Numbered from the stretch's first letter, positions 1-9,228 are shown. The stretch: 64,000 nt of DNA from an uncultured Sphingomonadaceae bacterium (GCA_913060895.1 CAJXSN010000005.1:62001-126000), one strand, 5' to 3'. The notes: generated by a model from the letters alone, not told the origin. Made by a program: numbers and translations.

Positions 1-300
1 GCGGTTCGCCAGCATGGCAACCCATATGAACAGCAGCATCAGGGCAAAGGGCCACGCCATAAGAATATGCCAGTCCCGCGCCTGCGCAAGGCTGTAATAA
101 TCAGGGATGGTCATCCAGCCGGGGAAGCGCGGAACCTCCAGCCAGGCCTGTTCGGGGGCGAAACCCCAATCGCCCCAATAGAGGCGCCGGTGGCCGTTGG
201 AAATGTTGAGGCCGGACATGAACAGCACCGCGATGCAGATCAGATTGATCCAATGCCAGAGGCGGGTGGACAATGCGTGTTTTCTGGTACCGCTTTTCAT
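1..300 (-). CDS. Cytochrome b/b6-type membrane protein (3' end outside window)
   Basis: The first 100 residues of a membrane protein whose C-terminus lies beyond the window edge. Two hydrophobic segments are visible, at about residues 18-31 and 79-97. The N-terminus carries RLWHW (His16) just before the first helix, the pattern of the first heme-ligand region in cytochrome b561 and NiFe-hydrogenase b-type cytochromes. A second histidine-containing stretch, NGHRRLYWGDWG, follows the helix. It probably passes electrons across the inner membrane, partner unknown. Its ATG overlaps the TGA of the upstream SDR gene as ATGA, so the two are probably co-translated. The family call rests on the N-terminus only. 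Confidence 0.75.
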   Translation of the reverse strand, partial: MKSGTRKHALSTRLWHWINLICIAVLFMSGLNISNGHRRLYWGDWGFAPEQAWLEVPRFPGWMTIPDYYSLAQARDWHILMAWPFALMLLFIWVAMLANR

Positions 301-1061
301 CGGGTTGCGCCCTCTCGTGCCAGGTAAATGACATCCCTCTGCTGCCGGAGCAGATGCTGGCCGCTATCGACGAACAATGTGGTTCCGCTTTCCAGCCATC
401 CCCCGGCCAGGAACAGTGCGGCATCGCATATCTCGTCCAGACCAGTCTTGCGGCGGAGCAGGTTGAGGCGGTGCGAAACATCTGTCTCCTCCTCCGCCTG
501 ATCGTGGCTGGCCAGAATGGCACCGGGGGCAAGGCCATATATCCGGTCGGCGGGGCGCGGCCTGGCCATTGACAGCATCGGGATCGCGCCACCAACGGCG
601 TGCTTGCTCATTGTATAGCTGAAGAAGTCGGGATTGGTGTTATCCAGCTTCTGATCGGTAAACTGGATCACCCTTCGCCCGCCAGTGTATTGCGCATGGT
701 GCAGAAAACCCTGGGCCAGCAATGCCGGGGCCAGAGCGTTGACGGCCATTGCCCGTCCGTATGTTGACGGGTCCAGCGCGGTTACGGAATCATTTTTGAA
801 GACGGCGGCGCAGTTTATCAGCATCTGCCAATCGGGCAGACGTTTGGCCAGCGCAGCCACGGTTCCTGAAAGTTCATGCGTATCGGCCAGATCGAAACGG
901 ATCGTCTCCGCGCTCGGCAGGCTGGCGGCGAGCGTTTCTGCTTCTGCGCGGCTGGTGCGGTAATGGATAACGACATGCCAGCCCGCTTTGCCGAAAGCCT
1001 GTGACAGACCTGCCCCGATACGCTGGGCACCTCCGGTGATAAGGACGGCCGGCCTGTTCAT
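297..1061 (-). CDS. Short-chain dehydrogenase/reductase, pteridine reductase (FolM)-like
   Basis: A 254-residue SDR. The Rossmann motif is TGGAQRIG at residues 9-16, with Arg in place of the usual third-position Gly, followed by NCAA at 83-86. The catalytic region has Asp136, Tyr149 and Lys153. This Asp-Tyr-Lys set, spaced 13 and 4, replaces the usual Ser-Tyr-Lys and is what is known for pteridine reductases (PTR1) and dihydromonapterin reductase FolM. The C-terminal VDSGQHLLR also resembles FolM's end. It likely reduces a pterin with NADPH in the cytoplasm (inference). The start at MNRPAV is chosen because residues upstream do not fit the SDR fold. It overlaps the following cytochrome b gene by 4 bases. 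Confidence 0.8.
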   Translation of the reverse strand: MNRPAVLITGGAQRIGAGLSQAFGKAGWHVVIHYRTSRAEAETLAASLPSAETIRFDLADTHELSGTVAALAKRLPDWQMLINCAAVFKNDSVTALDPSTYGRAMAVNALAPALLAQGFLHHAQYTGGRRVIQFTDQKLDNTNPDFFSYTMSKHAVGGAIPMLSMARPRPADRIYGLAPGAILASHDQAEEETDVSHRLNLLRRKTGLDEICDAALFLAGGWLESGTTLFVDSGQHLLRQQRDVIYLAREGATR

Positions 1062-1254
1062 GCTTTCGCCATTGGAACCGAAAGCCGGGGCCATATCGTG
1101 CGCAGGCTGACAGCAGAGACCCCGCCTCCTGTACAATGCCGGAAAAAGCCCGGGGATCGAGGTGGGTAAACGTTACGCATCAGCCTCTTGGAGCACAGGG
1201 CGCCGCAGTAGGAAAGCCGGAGGGCCGGTTTTTCTTCTGCACAGATATACACAA

Positions 1255-1283
1255 GGCGCACTGCCCGGACGGGGCAGCGCGCC
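1255..1283 (-). terminator. Hairpin, probable terminator of the glycine-zipper gene
   Basis: GGCGC-A-CTGCCC pairs with GGGCAG-C-GCGCC around a 5-base loop, an 11-pair GC-rich stem with one mismatch. On the minus strand a short T-containing stretch follows. It sits about 30 bases past the stop of the gene ending at 1313. Confidence 0.45.
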
Positions 1284-1312
1284 TGTATGCAATTACCTGT
1301 TGTCGCGGCAGG

Positions 1313-1690
1313 TTAGCGGCAGCTGATGCTGCCCTTGTCGATTTCACGGCCCAGCAGCCCGCCGGCCACGGCCCCGACGACCGCACCCAGGGTGCGGTCT
1401 GCGGCAACTTCCCGTCCGGCCAGCGCGCCTACGCCCGCACCGATAACAAGGCCGGTGGTTCCGTTGTCGCGGCGGCAGTGATACTGGCCGCCATCACCGC
1501 GCCAGACCCGGTCGTTCCGGCTAATCCGCCGCGGCTGAACATATTGGCCACGCGAATTGTAGATGTGCGAATCTTTGGCTTTCTTGCCGTATGCTTTCGC
1601 ATGGCGGGGCGGGTCGGCCAGCGCGGGGGTTGCGGCTACACCGGTGATGGTCATGGCGGATGCAGCTATTGCGAGGGCGAGCGTTTTCAT
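1313..1690 (-). CDS. Glycine-zipper 2TM domain envelope protein
   Basis: A 125-residue exported protein. Residues 1-25 form a signal peptide ending TPALA before DPP. The middle is basic and rich in Tyr, Arg and Gly. The C-terminal third contains two glycine-zipper helices, GLVIGAGVGALAGREV and GAVVGAVAGGLLGREI, the pattern of the glycine zipper 2TM family found in SlyB-like and RcnB-like envelope proteins. No lipobox cysteine is present, so it is probably periplasmic or inserted in a membrane by the zipper. The gene stands alone, with about 140 bases upstream for a promoter and a hairpin downstream. The exact role is unknown; such proteins are often envelope-stress factors. Confidence 0.85.
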   Translation of the reverse strand: MKTLALAIAASAMTITGVAATPALADPPRHAKAYGKKAKDSHIYNSRGQYVQPRRISRNDRVWRGDGGQYHCRRDNGTTGLVIGAGVGALAGREVAADRTLGAVVGAVAGGLLGREIDKGSISCR

Positions 1691-1829
1691 AATCTGGACC
1701 TTTCGGTTGAAGTGTTATGAAAAAGCAATGTTCGGGGCACGGTCAGGCTCCACAACCTCGGATGAACGCGTCATTTTCCAGCAATATCCGCGATGAACCG
1801 AGTGTTTTACGCGGCAGGCCGTTATCGCT

Positions 1830-2477
1830 TCAAGGCTGCATCGCTGTGCGAACCTTGCTGCGCCACAATTCGCAGAGCCGGTCCAGCGCGGCGATTTCGC
1901 GCAGTTCCTGCGGATTTGCCTTATGCGCCTTGTCATACAGTTTGGCGAACAGGCGTGCGACAGGCCACTCGCTATGGCCCGTGTCCACCTGCTCCAGAAC
2001 ATCGCCTGGCTGCCAGATGCCTTCTTCCAGCACCCTGAAATACCAGCCGCAGCGGTGGCTGGTGATGATCTTTGCGACCATACCCTTCGTGCCGAACTGA
2101 TGCTCGATCTTCCAGCATGGCTGGCGCGGCTGACTGATTTCCAGCAGCGCCGTGCCCAGCCGGAACCGGTCACCGATCGCGACGATCGTTTCGTCTATAC
2201 CGCTGGCGACGATGTTCTCGCCAAAGGCATTGGCGCTATCGAGCAGTGGATGGGGGCCCAGCTGTCCCCGCCACCAGCCGTAATGATCGCGCGGATACAG
2301 ATGCACGGCCATGTCCGGCCCGCCATGTGCGCGGGTATCGGCCACCATATCGCCTTCGATCCCGAAGCTGCGGATATTGGCAGGCCCATCCACCGGCAGC
2401 TTGCCGATCGCGCTCAGCTCTGCGCCGTTGAACGGGCGGGGCTGGCCGACACAAAGGGAGTGTACTTCCACCTTCAT
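1830..2477 (-). CDS. MOSC domain protein, YiiM-like
   Basis: A 215-residue cytoplasmic MOSC-domain protein. The order IEGDMVADTRAHGGPDMAV, then YPRDHY, GENI and the conserved cysteine in QPRQPCWK matches the YiiM group of molybdenum-cofactor sulfurase C-terminal proteins. In Escherichia coli, YiiM reduces N-hydroxylated base analogues with a molybdenum cofactor; the same role here is inferred. Start: MKVEVHS at 2477, because its ATG overlaps the stop of the upstream methyltransferase as ATGA. It is the last gene of the rlmN-methyltransferase-MOSC operon. Confidence 0.88.
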   Translation of the reverse strand: MKVEVHSLCVGQPRPFNGAELSAIGKLPVDGPANIRSFGIEGDMVADTRAHGGPDMAVHLYPRDHYGWWRGQLGPHPLLDSANAFGENIVASGIDETIVAIGDRFRLGTALLEISQPRQPCWKIEHQFGTKGMVAKIITSHRCGWYFRVLEEGIWQPGDVLEQVDTGHSEWPVARLFAKLYDKAHKANPQELREIAALDRLCELWRSKVRTAMQP

Positions 2478-3079
2478 GGTTTTCTCACAGTAAGGGCAAA
2501 CCATTCGCGAACCACGCCGTCGCTGCCATTGCCGGTGTATTGTTCGCGCTCGATAATCGCAAAACCAGCGTCTCGGTAGGTCTCGGCCAACCATGCCGCG
2601 CTTGGCAGATTGGTCCAGCGGCCCAGCGGGTCGCGGCCTTCGTGTGGGTGTTTCGCATCGCCCAGTTTGAAATTGGCGTAGTGGAGCCCGCCCGGCTTCA
2701 GGGCAGCGGATATTCGCTGCACAATGGCGGGCAGGGCGGCACGGGGCGCGTGAAGCAAGGCTGCGTGAGCCCACACAGCATCGTAATCAGCGTCGGCTTC
2801 CAGTTCATCGAACCGCATCACGCGGGCTTTGACATCGAAGCGTTCCCGGGCCTTGCGAACCATTGCCTGTGTTCCGTCGGTGGCATCCAGAACGAAACCG
2901 CGACGGGCGATATGCGCTGCATCCGCGCCGCAGCCGCAGCCCAGTTCCAGAACCTTGGCGCATGCTGCCAGCCGGTCGAGGAACGGATCGAGATGTCGGT
3001 GCCGGTCCTGCGCGGTGCTGGCGGTGTAATGCGGCGCGGCTGCCTCGTAATACTCAAGGGTTGCCGCGTCGAAATTCAC
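2474..3079 (-). CDS. Class I SAM-dependent methyltransferase
   Basis: A 201-residue methyltransferase of the seven-strand class. Motif I is [12 protein letters not shown] near residue 45, the acidic residue of strand beta2 is in LDATDGT, and the post-II region reads [14 protein letters not shown]. The substrate cannot be told from sequence; the small size and absence of extra domains suggest a small molecule. The GTG start at 3079 is chosen because it forms a GTGA overlap with the rlmN stop, and the residue run [17 protein letters not shown] is a typical N-terminus. The stop overlaps the MOSC start, so it is translationally linked on both sides. Confidence 0.85.
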   Translation of the reverse strand: MNFDAATLEYYEAAAPHYTASTAQDRHRHLDPFLDRLAACAKVLELGCGCGADAAHIARRGFVLDATDGTQAMVRKARERFDVKARVMRFDELEADADYDAVWAHAALLHAPRAALPAIVQRISAALKPGGLHYANFKLGDAKHPHEGRDPLGRWTNLPSAAWLAETYRDAGFAIIEREQYTGNGSDGVVREWFALTVRKP

Positions 3080-4359
3080 GCCTGCGCCAACTCTGCCGCT
3101 TCTGCCTCGCGGTCCAGCTCGGCCCGGCTTTTCTTCAGAGCGGAGGTTTTCAGCTGGCCACATGCCGCATCGATATCGCGCCCGCGCGGGGTGCGAACCG
3201 GAGCGCTGATGCCACCTTCGAACACAATGTTGGAAAACGAGCGGATGCGGGCCGGCTCGGAACATTCGTAGATGCTGCCGGGCCACGGGTTGAACGGGAT
3301 CAGGTTCACTTTTGCAGGCAGATCATATTTGCGCAGCAGGCGAACCAATTCGTGCGCGTCCTCGTCGCTGTCGTTCTTGTCTTTCAACATCACATACTCG
3401 AATGTTATGCGTCTGGAGTTAGAGGCCCCGGGGTAATCTGCGCAGGCCTGCAGCAGCTCCTCGAGCCCGTATTTGCGATTGATCGGCACGATTTCATCGC
3501 GCACTTCCTTGTTCACTGCATGGAGCGAGACCGCGAGATTCACGCCGATTTCCTCGCCGCAGCGGGCCATCGCAGGCACGACCCCGCTGGTCGACAGGGT
3601 GATGCGGCGCTTGGAAAGGGCCAGCCCCTCGCCGTCCATCACCAGTTTCAGCGCGTCGCGCACATTGTCGAAATTGTACAGCGGCTCGCCCATTCCCATC
3701 ATCACGATATTGGTCAGCAATCGGCCGTCCGCGCGGTATTCCGTTTCGTCCGCATCGTCGGAAACATCCATCTTTCCCTTGGGCCATTCCCCCAGAGAAT
3801 CGCGTGCGAGCATCACCTGGCCGACAATTTCGCCGGGTGTCAGATTGCGCACCAGCCGCATTGTTCCGGTGTGGCAGAATGTGCAGTTGAGCGTGCAACC
3901 GACCTGACTGGATACGCACAGCGTTCCACGATCGGCATCGGGGATAAAGACCATCTCGAACTCGTGGCCGTCATCGGTCCGCAGCAGCCATTTGCGCGTA
4001 CCGTCATTGGAATGCTGCGCTTCGGCCACTTCGGGACGGCCGATCACGAAGCGTTCTTCCAGCCACGGGCGCATGGTCTTGGAAATGTCGGTCATGTCGG
4101 CAAAACTGATTGCGCCGCGATGGTACAGCCAGTGATACACCTGCTTGGCGCGCAGCTTGGCCTGTTTTTCATCCAATCCGGCGCGGCTGAACAATTCGCG
4201 GATGCGCGTGCGTGGCAATCCGAGCACATCGACCCGTCCGTCCCTCCTGGGCGTAACGTCGCGCGGGGTCGGAACAGGATCGACTAGGCCCGGAATAGGC
4301 ATGGAGGAAGTGTCTGGCATGGCCGAACGTATATAGGCGCGCATCGTCTCTGACGCCAT
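3076..4359 (-). CDS. rlmN: Dual-specificity 23S rRNA/tRNA methyltransferase RlmN
   Basis: A 427-residue radical-SAM enzyme that makes 2-methyladenosine at A2503 of 23S rRNA and A37 of some tRNAs. The cluster motif CTLNCTFC supplies Cys155, Cys159 and Cys162. The C-terminal segment DIDAACGQL holds the cysteine that forms the methyl-transfer intermediate. [11 protein letters not shown] and the [10 protein letters not shown] and LAVSLHAVN motifs are typical of the family. The N-terminus is longer than usual by about 20-40 residues, so the true start could be one of the later ATGs. First gene of a three-gene overlapping operon. Confidence 0.97.
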   Translation of the reverse strand: MASETMRAYIRSAMPDTSSMPIPGLVDPVPTPRDVTPRRDGRVDVLGLPRTRIRELFSRAGLDEKQAKLRAKQVYHWLYHRGAISFADMTDISKTMRPWLEERFVIGRPEVAEAQHSNDGTRKWLLRTDDGHEFEMVFIPDADRGTLCVSSQVGCTLNCTFCHTGTMRLVRNLTPGEIVGQVMLARDSLGEWPKGKMDVSDDADETEYRADGRLLTNIVMMGMGEPLYNFDNVRDALKLVMDGEGLALSKRRITLSTSGVVPAMARCGEEIGVNLAVSLHAVNKEVRDEIVPINRKYGLEELLQACADYPGASNSRRITFEYVMLKDKNDSDEDAHELVRLLRKYDLPAKVNLIPFNPWPGSIYECSEPARIRSFSNIVFEGGISAPVRTPRGRDIDAACGQLKTSALKKSRAELDREAEAAELAQA

Positions 4360-4534
4360 CTTTGCAATTTCGCTGCCGTCCGACAGTCCGTTTTTTCTAT
4401 GCGACTAACAGCGATCATGTTGCTGAAATATCACAAATCTATGTTGCTTCAGGTTAATGAAACCAAACTCATTCTCGCCTCGTTACTGCAACTCGACCGG
4501 ACAAAGAGCCGGCGATTTTTCAATGGAGTTAAGA

Positions 4535-5203
4535 ATGAAAAAAGTTACAGCCCTTCTCGTCGCGGGATCCACTTTTGCCATTGCCGCACCGGCAATGGCG
4601 CAAGACACTTCCGCTTTTACCGGCCCCCGGGTCGAAGCCGTGATCGGGTATGACATTGCCAAGGCCGGAAGCGATATCGACAACGACCAGAACGACAATG
4701 ACGACCAGGATGTCGACGGCTTCATGTACGGTGCAGCTATCGGTTACGATGTTGCCGTTGGTAGCCTCGTGATCGGTGCCGACGCCGAACTGACCGATTC
4801 CACCGCCAAGGTGGAGCGTGACCAGACCGGCGATCTCGAATCATTCGGTCTCGGCCGTGTGGAAGCTGGCCGTGATCTATATCTCGGTGCCCGCATCGGC
4901 GGCCTCGTGTCGGATCGCACACTGCTTTACGCCAAGGGTGGTTATACCAATGCGCGGTTCGAATTCACCGGAACCGATGGCGAGATCAACGAAAACCGCC
5001 GTATCGACACTGACGGTTATCGCATTGGCGCAGGCGTCGAGCATGCGGTAAACGAGAACACCTTCGTGAAGCTGGAGTACCGCTATTCCAACTACTCGGA
5101 AGGCGAGATCGATTTCGAAGATGAAAATGTCGGCGATAGCGGCCGTTTCGATATCGACACCGACCGTCACCAGATCGTGGCCGGCGTTGGCCTTCGGTTC
5201 TAG
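4535..5203 (+). CDS. Outer-membrane beta-barrel protein (small porin family)
   Basis: A 222-residue outer-membrane protein. A signal peptide ends at AMA-QD (residue 22). The rest alternates polar and aromatic residues as eight-stranded barrels do, for example LYLGARIGGLV, LLYAKGGYTNARFEF and ENTFVKLEYRYSNY, and the last residue is Phe (GLRF), the usual BAM-recognition end. Loops are rich in Asp, Asn and Glu, so they are strongly acidic. The start at 4535 is set by a GGAG ribosome site 6 bases upstream and by the signal peptide. It stands alone and is followed by a strong terminator. Similar proteins serve in membrane stability; the specific role is unknown. Confidence 0.9.
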   Translation: MKKVTALLVAGSTFAIAAPAMAQDTSAFTGPRVEAVIGYDIAKAGSDIDNDQNDNDDQDVDGFMYGAAIGYDVAVGSLVIGADAELTDSTAKVERDQTGDLESFGLGRVEAGRDLYLGARIGGLVSDRTLLYAKGGYTNARFEFTGTDGEINENRRIDTDGYRIGAGVEHAVNENTFVKLEYRYSNYSEGEIDFEDENVGDSGRFDIDTDRHQIVAGVGLRF

Positions 5204-5227
5204 TCGGAAACGCTAAAGCTGAAAAAT

Positions 5228-5257
5228 GGGGCGGGGGAGCAATCCTCCGCCCTTTTT
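5228..5257 (+). terminator. Rho-independent terminator of the beta-barrel gene
   Basis: GGGCGG(GGGA) pairs with (TCCT)CCGCCC around a short loop and is followed by TTTTT. It lies 25 bases past the stop codon at 5203. Confidence 0.85.
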
Positions 5258-5272
5258 CGTGCGCAAAACGGG

Positions 5273-5779
5273 TTAAAGATTGGCGCAGCCAACCGTTGCC
5301 GCGTCCATCGCGGTCGCGACCCCGTCCAAGTTGTAAGTATTGGAGAAGCGTCTCCCGCGCTGGTCGGTGGCCCCTACGATCATCGATCCGGCGGCGCGCA
5401 TGGCAGCAATGATGGCCGCATCCATACTCTGGTTCGGAGCCCAGGCATCACCGTTCGTGCCAGTGAGTTTGAAGCTTCGATCGCCAATCCGAAGGGTAAT
5501 CTGTCGGTCCGTTGCCATTTTGCGGGAGAGCCGAAAATGCACCTGTCCGCGCACACCACGTGATGGCCAGGTGCCGATGCTGGCATAGGGTTCGAAATCA
5601 CGCTGGAGGCGGCTTGGGGCGGCCTTGGCAATGGCGTAACAACGCGGCATCTGCGGATCGGCAAATGCGCCCCAATCGCCGAAAATCCCCAGGCTGTCTT
5701 TTGCAAATAATGGCGACGGGAGCGCAAACACGCCTGCCAGCAGCAGTGCCGCTTGCGCCCCCTTCATAATCCGCTTCAT
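5273..5779 (-). CDS. Periplasmic protein resembling invasion-associated locus B (IalB)
   Basis: A 168-residue exported protein with a signal peptide of about 26 residues ending LFA before KD. The mature part begins with FGDWGAFADPQMPRCYA, resembling the 'W...C' opening of the IalB family, and the middle has ITLRIGDRSFKL. Two cysteines, one after the opening and one near the end (VGCANL), could form a disulfide. Its ATG lies 1 base after the stop of the lytic transglycosylase gene, so the two are in one transcript. Function is not established for free-living relatives. The IalB link is by general pattern, so moderate confidence. Confidence 0.65.
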   Translation of the reverse strand: MKRIMKGAQAALLLAGVFALPSPLFAKDSLGIFGDWGAFADPQMPRCYAIAKAAPSRLQRDFEPYASIGTWPSRGVRGQVHFRLSRKMATDRQITLRIGDRSFKLTGTNGDAWAPNQSMDAAIIAAMRAAGSMIVGATDQRGRRFSNTYNLDGVATAMDAATVGCANL

Positions 5780-5780
5780 T

Positions 5781-7739
5781 CTAGCGTAGGAATTCGCTGG
5801 CCGTGCGAGCGCGGCCGAATTCGGCGCGTTCAGGATACAGATGCTCGTACACCGCAGCGTTTTCGATCACCCGTTGGACATAGTTCTTCGTCTCGAAAAT
5901 CGGGATACGTTCGATCCAAGTTAGCCAGTCGATCGAACCGTTGCGCGGATCGCCATTGGCGCGCAACCACTTGTTCACATTGCCCGGCCCGGCGTTGTAG
6001 GCTGCAATGGCCAGCGGATAACTGCCACTGAAATAGTCCATCATCCGTGCAAAATACGCATTACCCAGCTGCACATTATAGGCCGGGTTATTGATCAAAT
6101 CAGTCTGGCGATAGCTCATGCCGAGCATGCCCGACTGCTCGCGAGCTGTGCCTGGCATCAACTGCATCAGGCCACTTGCCCCGGCATGGCTGATGGCATT
6201 TTCGGCGAACTGGCTTTCCTGCCGCGCAATGGCGTGCACGAAAGTCCAGTTGGCACTTGCAGGTGTTTGGAGTGTCGGGAAGCCTTGCAAGATGAAGCCG
6301 TCGATACCGTCGGCTCCGGCTGCTTCGGTAACATTCACTGCCAGATCGCGGCGCCCGGTTTGCAACGCCAGATCGGCAACCAGCTGATGTTCTTCCGCTG
6401 TATCGGCGCTGCGGGCGACTTCCTGATAAAAACGTATGCCTGTGCGCCAAGGCGCGCCACGCGCAACTTCGCGCGCTGCATTGGCGATGGAGCTGTTCTG
6501 GAATGCGTTTCGTTGCTGTTCGCTCGGCCGGGCATCGGCCCGAACGGCCAGCGAGGGCACGTTGCGGCCCAGTTCACCCAGCGCCAACTGTCCGTAAAAC
6601 CGTTCCGGATAACGCGCAGCCATCTCGAAATAACGGTTCGCACCGGCGCTATCACCGCTGCGTTTGCTGGCGAGACCAGCCCAGTAAAACCCCTTTGAGC
6701 GGGTCTGCGGGGTCTGCGCAGCAGCGCCATAGCGATAGAACAGCGGAGCAGCAGAGCGCCCGTCACCCAGACGCCACAGGGCATTGGTGCCGCCTGCCCA
6801 CATTAGCGATGTATAATCGTCGCGGGTGCGATAGCTTTCTTTGCTGATATCGGTGTTCGCCGGAAAGATATCGTCGACCTTCTGCGCTATGCGCACAGTG
6901 TCGGCCGGACTGGCGGGCTTCGAAACGCGCAGCAATTCGCCCACCATTACTTCGGGATCGAAGGCAGGTGCAGAGAAATTGGGGCGGCTCGACAACAGCG
7001 AAACGGCCTGCGTGTTCTGGCCGTTTACGCGGTAATGGCGGGCCAGATTGTAAATATAGCCGGCATCGCTGCGCGCTTCGGCAGGAACGGTAAGGCCGGA
7101 CTGTGCCGGGGTGCTCCCCTGTACGATGGCAAGGCGGGCCATCGATGTATCGCGGATGGCGGGTGAAACATAGGCTATCTGCCGCGCAGCCGCCTCTGCG
7201 TTACGTTGCCAAAGAAGCGCGTCCATCCGCGCGTCGTGATCCTCTGGTCCGAAACGGGAAGAAAACAGGCCCATCATATAGGCCTCTGCAGTCCCGCTCA
7301 TCGTGCCGCCACGCCATGCTGCGCGCGCGATATCGAACGCCTCGGGCCGGTTCAGCGTAGCTAGTGCCAGCGCATAGCGCGCACGGCCGGAATTCGTCAC
7401 CGGCGGTAATGCGTCGAAATACGCGACCAGCCTTTCGGGCGAGGCGGTCGAATCATCCAGAGCATTTTCGGCGCGTGTCTGCAAAGTTTCAGCCTGCGGA
7501 AAGTCGGGATAGCGCAGCAGGAAACCGGCATATTGTTCGAACGGCAAATTGCGCTGACCGATCAGATATTCCCACCGGTCTACGGCTTCGGCCATACGGG
7601 TCGGCTGCTGGGCAACCATGCCGGCACGGGCATTTTCGGTCATCGCATTTTGGGCGCTGAGGGGGGTGAAGGGCACCAATGCGGTGGTGCCCGCAAGGAT
7701 CGCGGCAAATAGAGGAAGTCTGTTCATGCTGGACACCAT
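5781..7739 (-). CDS. Soluble lytic murein transglycosylase (Slt70 type)
   Basis: A 652-residue periplasmic enzyme that cleaves peptidoglycan glycan strands to form 1,6-anhydro-muropeptides. It has a signal peptide ending PLSAQ, a long helical domain of repeats (residues about 40-480) and a C-terminal lysozyme-like SLT domain. The domain contains ARQESQFAENAISHAG with catalytic Glu, GLMQLMPGTA and AYNAGPGNVNKWL. The start at 7739 is preferred because AAGGAG lies 9 bases upstream. It is followed closely by the IalB-like gene. The products could feed the AmpG permease encoded at 37055-38836 in this window (inference). Confidence 0.95.
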   Translation of the reverse strand: MVSSMNRLPLFAAILAGTTALVPFTPLSAQNAMTENARAGMVAQQPTRMAEAVDRWEYLIGQRNLPFEQYAGFLLRYPDFPQAETLQTRAENALDDSTASPERLVAYFDALPPVTNSGRARYALALATLNRPEAFDIARAAWRGGTMSGTAEAYMMGLFSSRFGPEDHDARMDALLWQRNAEAAARQIAYVSPAIRDTSMARLAIVQGSTPAQSGLTVPAEARSDAGYIYNLARHYRVNGQNTQAVSLLSSRPNFSAPAFDPEVMVGELLRVSKPASPADTVRIAQKVDDIFPANTDISKESYRTRDDYTSLMWAGGTNALWRLGDGRSAAPLFYRYGAAAQTPQTRSKGFYWAGLASKRSGDSAGANRYFEMAARYPERFYGQLALGELGRNVPSLAVRADARPSEQQRNAFQNSSIANAAREVARGAPWRTGIRFYQEVARSADTAEEHQLVADLALQTGRRDLAVNVTEAAGADGIDGFILQGFPTLQTPASANWTFVHAIARQESQFAENAISHAGASGLMQLMPGTAREQSGMLGMSYRQTDLINNPAYNVQLGNAYFARMMDYFSGSYPLAIAAYNAGPGNVNKWLRANGDPRNGSIDWLTWIERIPIFETKNYVQRVIENAAVYEHLYPERAEFGRARTASEFLR

Positions 7740-7833
7740 GTCCGGCTGCTCCTTATCAGGGACTGAATGGGGCGATCGCTCCGAATGGTGCAATCGTTTG
7801 AATTCACCTTAAACCAATGCAGGAGTACGGCAA

Positions 7834-8715
7834 ATGTTCACAGGCTCTATTCCGGCTCTTGTGACTCCTTTTCGCGACGGATCGTTTGACGAGGCATCAT
7901 TCCGGAGACTGGTCGACTGGCAGATCGAAAGCGGATCGAAAGGTCTGGTGCCATGCGGCACGACGGGAGAGGCTTCGACCATATCCAATGCCGAGCACCA
8001 CCGAGTTATCGAGGTGTGCGTAGAGCAGGCCGCTGGCCGCGTTCCGGTGATCGCCGGGTGCGGATCGAACGATACCCGTAATGCGCTGCTGCATATGCAG
8101 TTCGCGCAAAAGGCAGGCGCGGCAGCGGGGCTGTGCGTGGCGCCCTATTACAATCGGCCAAGTCAGAGCGGATTGATTGCGCATTTCAGCCATCTCGCGC
8201 AAAACAGCGACTTACCCATCGTTCTTTATAACGTGCCGAGCCGAACGGTGACCGATATCGAAGACGAGACGGTAGTTGAACTTGTCCGCGCATTTCCCGA
8301 GCGGATCGTCGCCATCAAAGACGCGAGCGGCGATCTTTCGCGGGTGGCGGACCACCGGATGGGGCTGGATCATGATTTTTGCCAGCTATCGGGCAATGAC
8401 GAGCTGTGGTTGCCGCATTCGGCGGCCGGCGGTGCGGGGTGCATTTCCGTGACCGCCAATGTTGCCCCGGAACTATGCGCGGAATTTCACGAAGCGATTG
8501 CAGCCAATGATCTGGTAAAGGCGCGCGAACTGAATGACCGCCTTTTCCCGCTGCATTACGCTATGTTCTCCGATGCCAGCCCCGCTCCGGTAAAATACGC
8601 ATTAAGCCGGGTGCACGACTGGGTGGAGCCGGATGTGCGCTTGCCACTGGTCAGTGCCAGCGATGCATCGCGCGAAGCTGTCGACGAAGCGCTGGCCCAT
8701 GCGGGGCTGCTGTAA
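7834..8715 (+). CDS. dapA: 4-hydroxy-tetrahydrodipicolinate synthase
   Basis: A 293-residue DHDPS, the aldolase that joins pyruvate and aspartate semialdehyde at the branch point to lysine and diaminopimelate. Key residues are visible: Lys162 in AIKDASGD forms the Schiff base, Tyr132 and Arg137 lie in LYNVPSRT, and CGTTGE at 41-46 holds the pyruvate-site threonines. Length is normal. AGGAG lies 8 bases before the ATG. Divergent from the transglycosylase gene across about 95 bases, and followed after 12 bases by the membrane-protein gene. Confidence 0.97.
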   Translation: MFTGSIPALVTPFRDGSFDEASFRRLVDWQIESGSKGLVPCGTTGEASTISNAEHHRVIEVCVEQAAGRVPVIAGCGSNDTRNALLHMQFAQKAGAAAGLCVAPYYNRPSQSGLIAHFSHLAQNSDLPIVLYNVPSRTVTDIEDETVVELVRAFPERIVAIKDASGDLSRVADHRMGLDHDFCQLSGNDELWLPHSAAGGAGCISVTANVAPELCAEFHEAIAANDLVKARELNDRLFPLHYAMFSDASPAPVKYALSRVHDWVEPDVRLPLVSASDASREAVDEALAHAGLL

Positions 8716-8727
8716 GGAGTAAGGCTG

Positions 8728-9228
8728 GTGACTATTGTAAGGAAGTTGGCTACGCACTGGTTCTACATATTGCTGGCTGTAGGGCTGGGCGCTGCTTGGC
8801 ACCTTGCAGGCACGGCCGAGGCTATCGCTGCGCCAGGTACACTGGAAAAAGTATTTCTCTTCGACTTCGGCATTTTTCTGCCGTTTGTTTACTTCCTTTA
8901 TTTGAGAACAAGAAACACGCTGAGGGTATCCATCATGCGAGCGCTGGTACTCGCAGGGGCAGGGTTGGCTTATGCTGCCTATTTAATGCCTGAAGGCTCA
9001 GGGGCTGTGCTTCCGACGTTAGCGTGGCTGCGATATATCGCTCTGCCATTGCTGATCCTGTTCGAACTTGGCGCATTGATCGCGATTACAAAATATGTGT
9101 TCGGTGCAGAGCCAGAGAAAGAGCACCTGATCAAACAAGGCGTACCGCCGTTAATGGCAAAAATGATGCTTGCAGAAGCACGTTTTTGGAAGCGGATATA
9201 TTCGCTGATATTCGGAGAAAAGAAGTGA
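8728..9228 (+). CDS. Four-helix membrane protein, function unknown
   Basis: A 166-residue hydrophobic protein with about four membrane segments (roughly residues 12-30, 42-60, 68-86 and 100-122) and a basic, amphipathic C-terminal tail ending FGEKK. I do not recognise a named family. The GTG start follows a GGAG-containing stretch. Its stop overlaps the GTG of the next gene as GTGA, which ties it to a secreted DUF885-type lipoprotein. The pair lies between dapA and smpB. A helper role for the lipoprotein is possible but only inferred. Confidence 0.75.
   Translation: MTIVRKLATHWFYILLAVGLGAAWHLAGTAEAIAAPGTLEKVFLFDFGIFLPFVYFLYLRTRNTLRVSIMRALVLAGAGLAYAAYLMPEGSGAVLPTLAWLRYIALPLLILFELGALIAITKYVFGAEPEKEHLIKQGVPPLMAKMMLAEARFWKRIYSLIFGEKK

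Noticed and set aside
2863-4287. A 474-codon open frame on the plus strand
   Set aside because: Antisense of rlmN; low-complexity residues and no domain.
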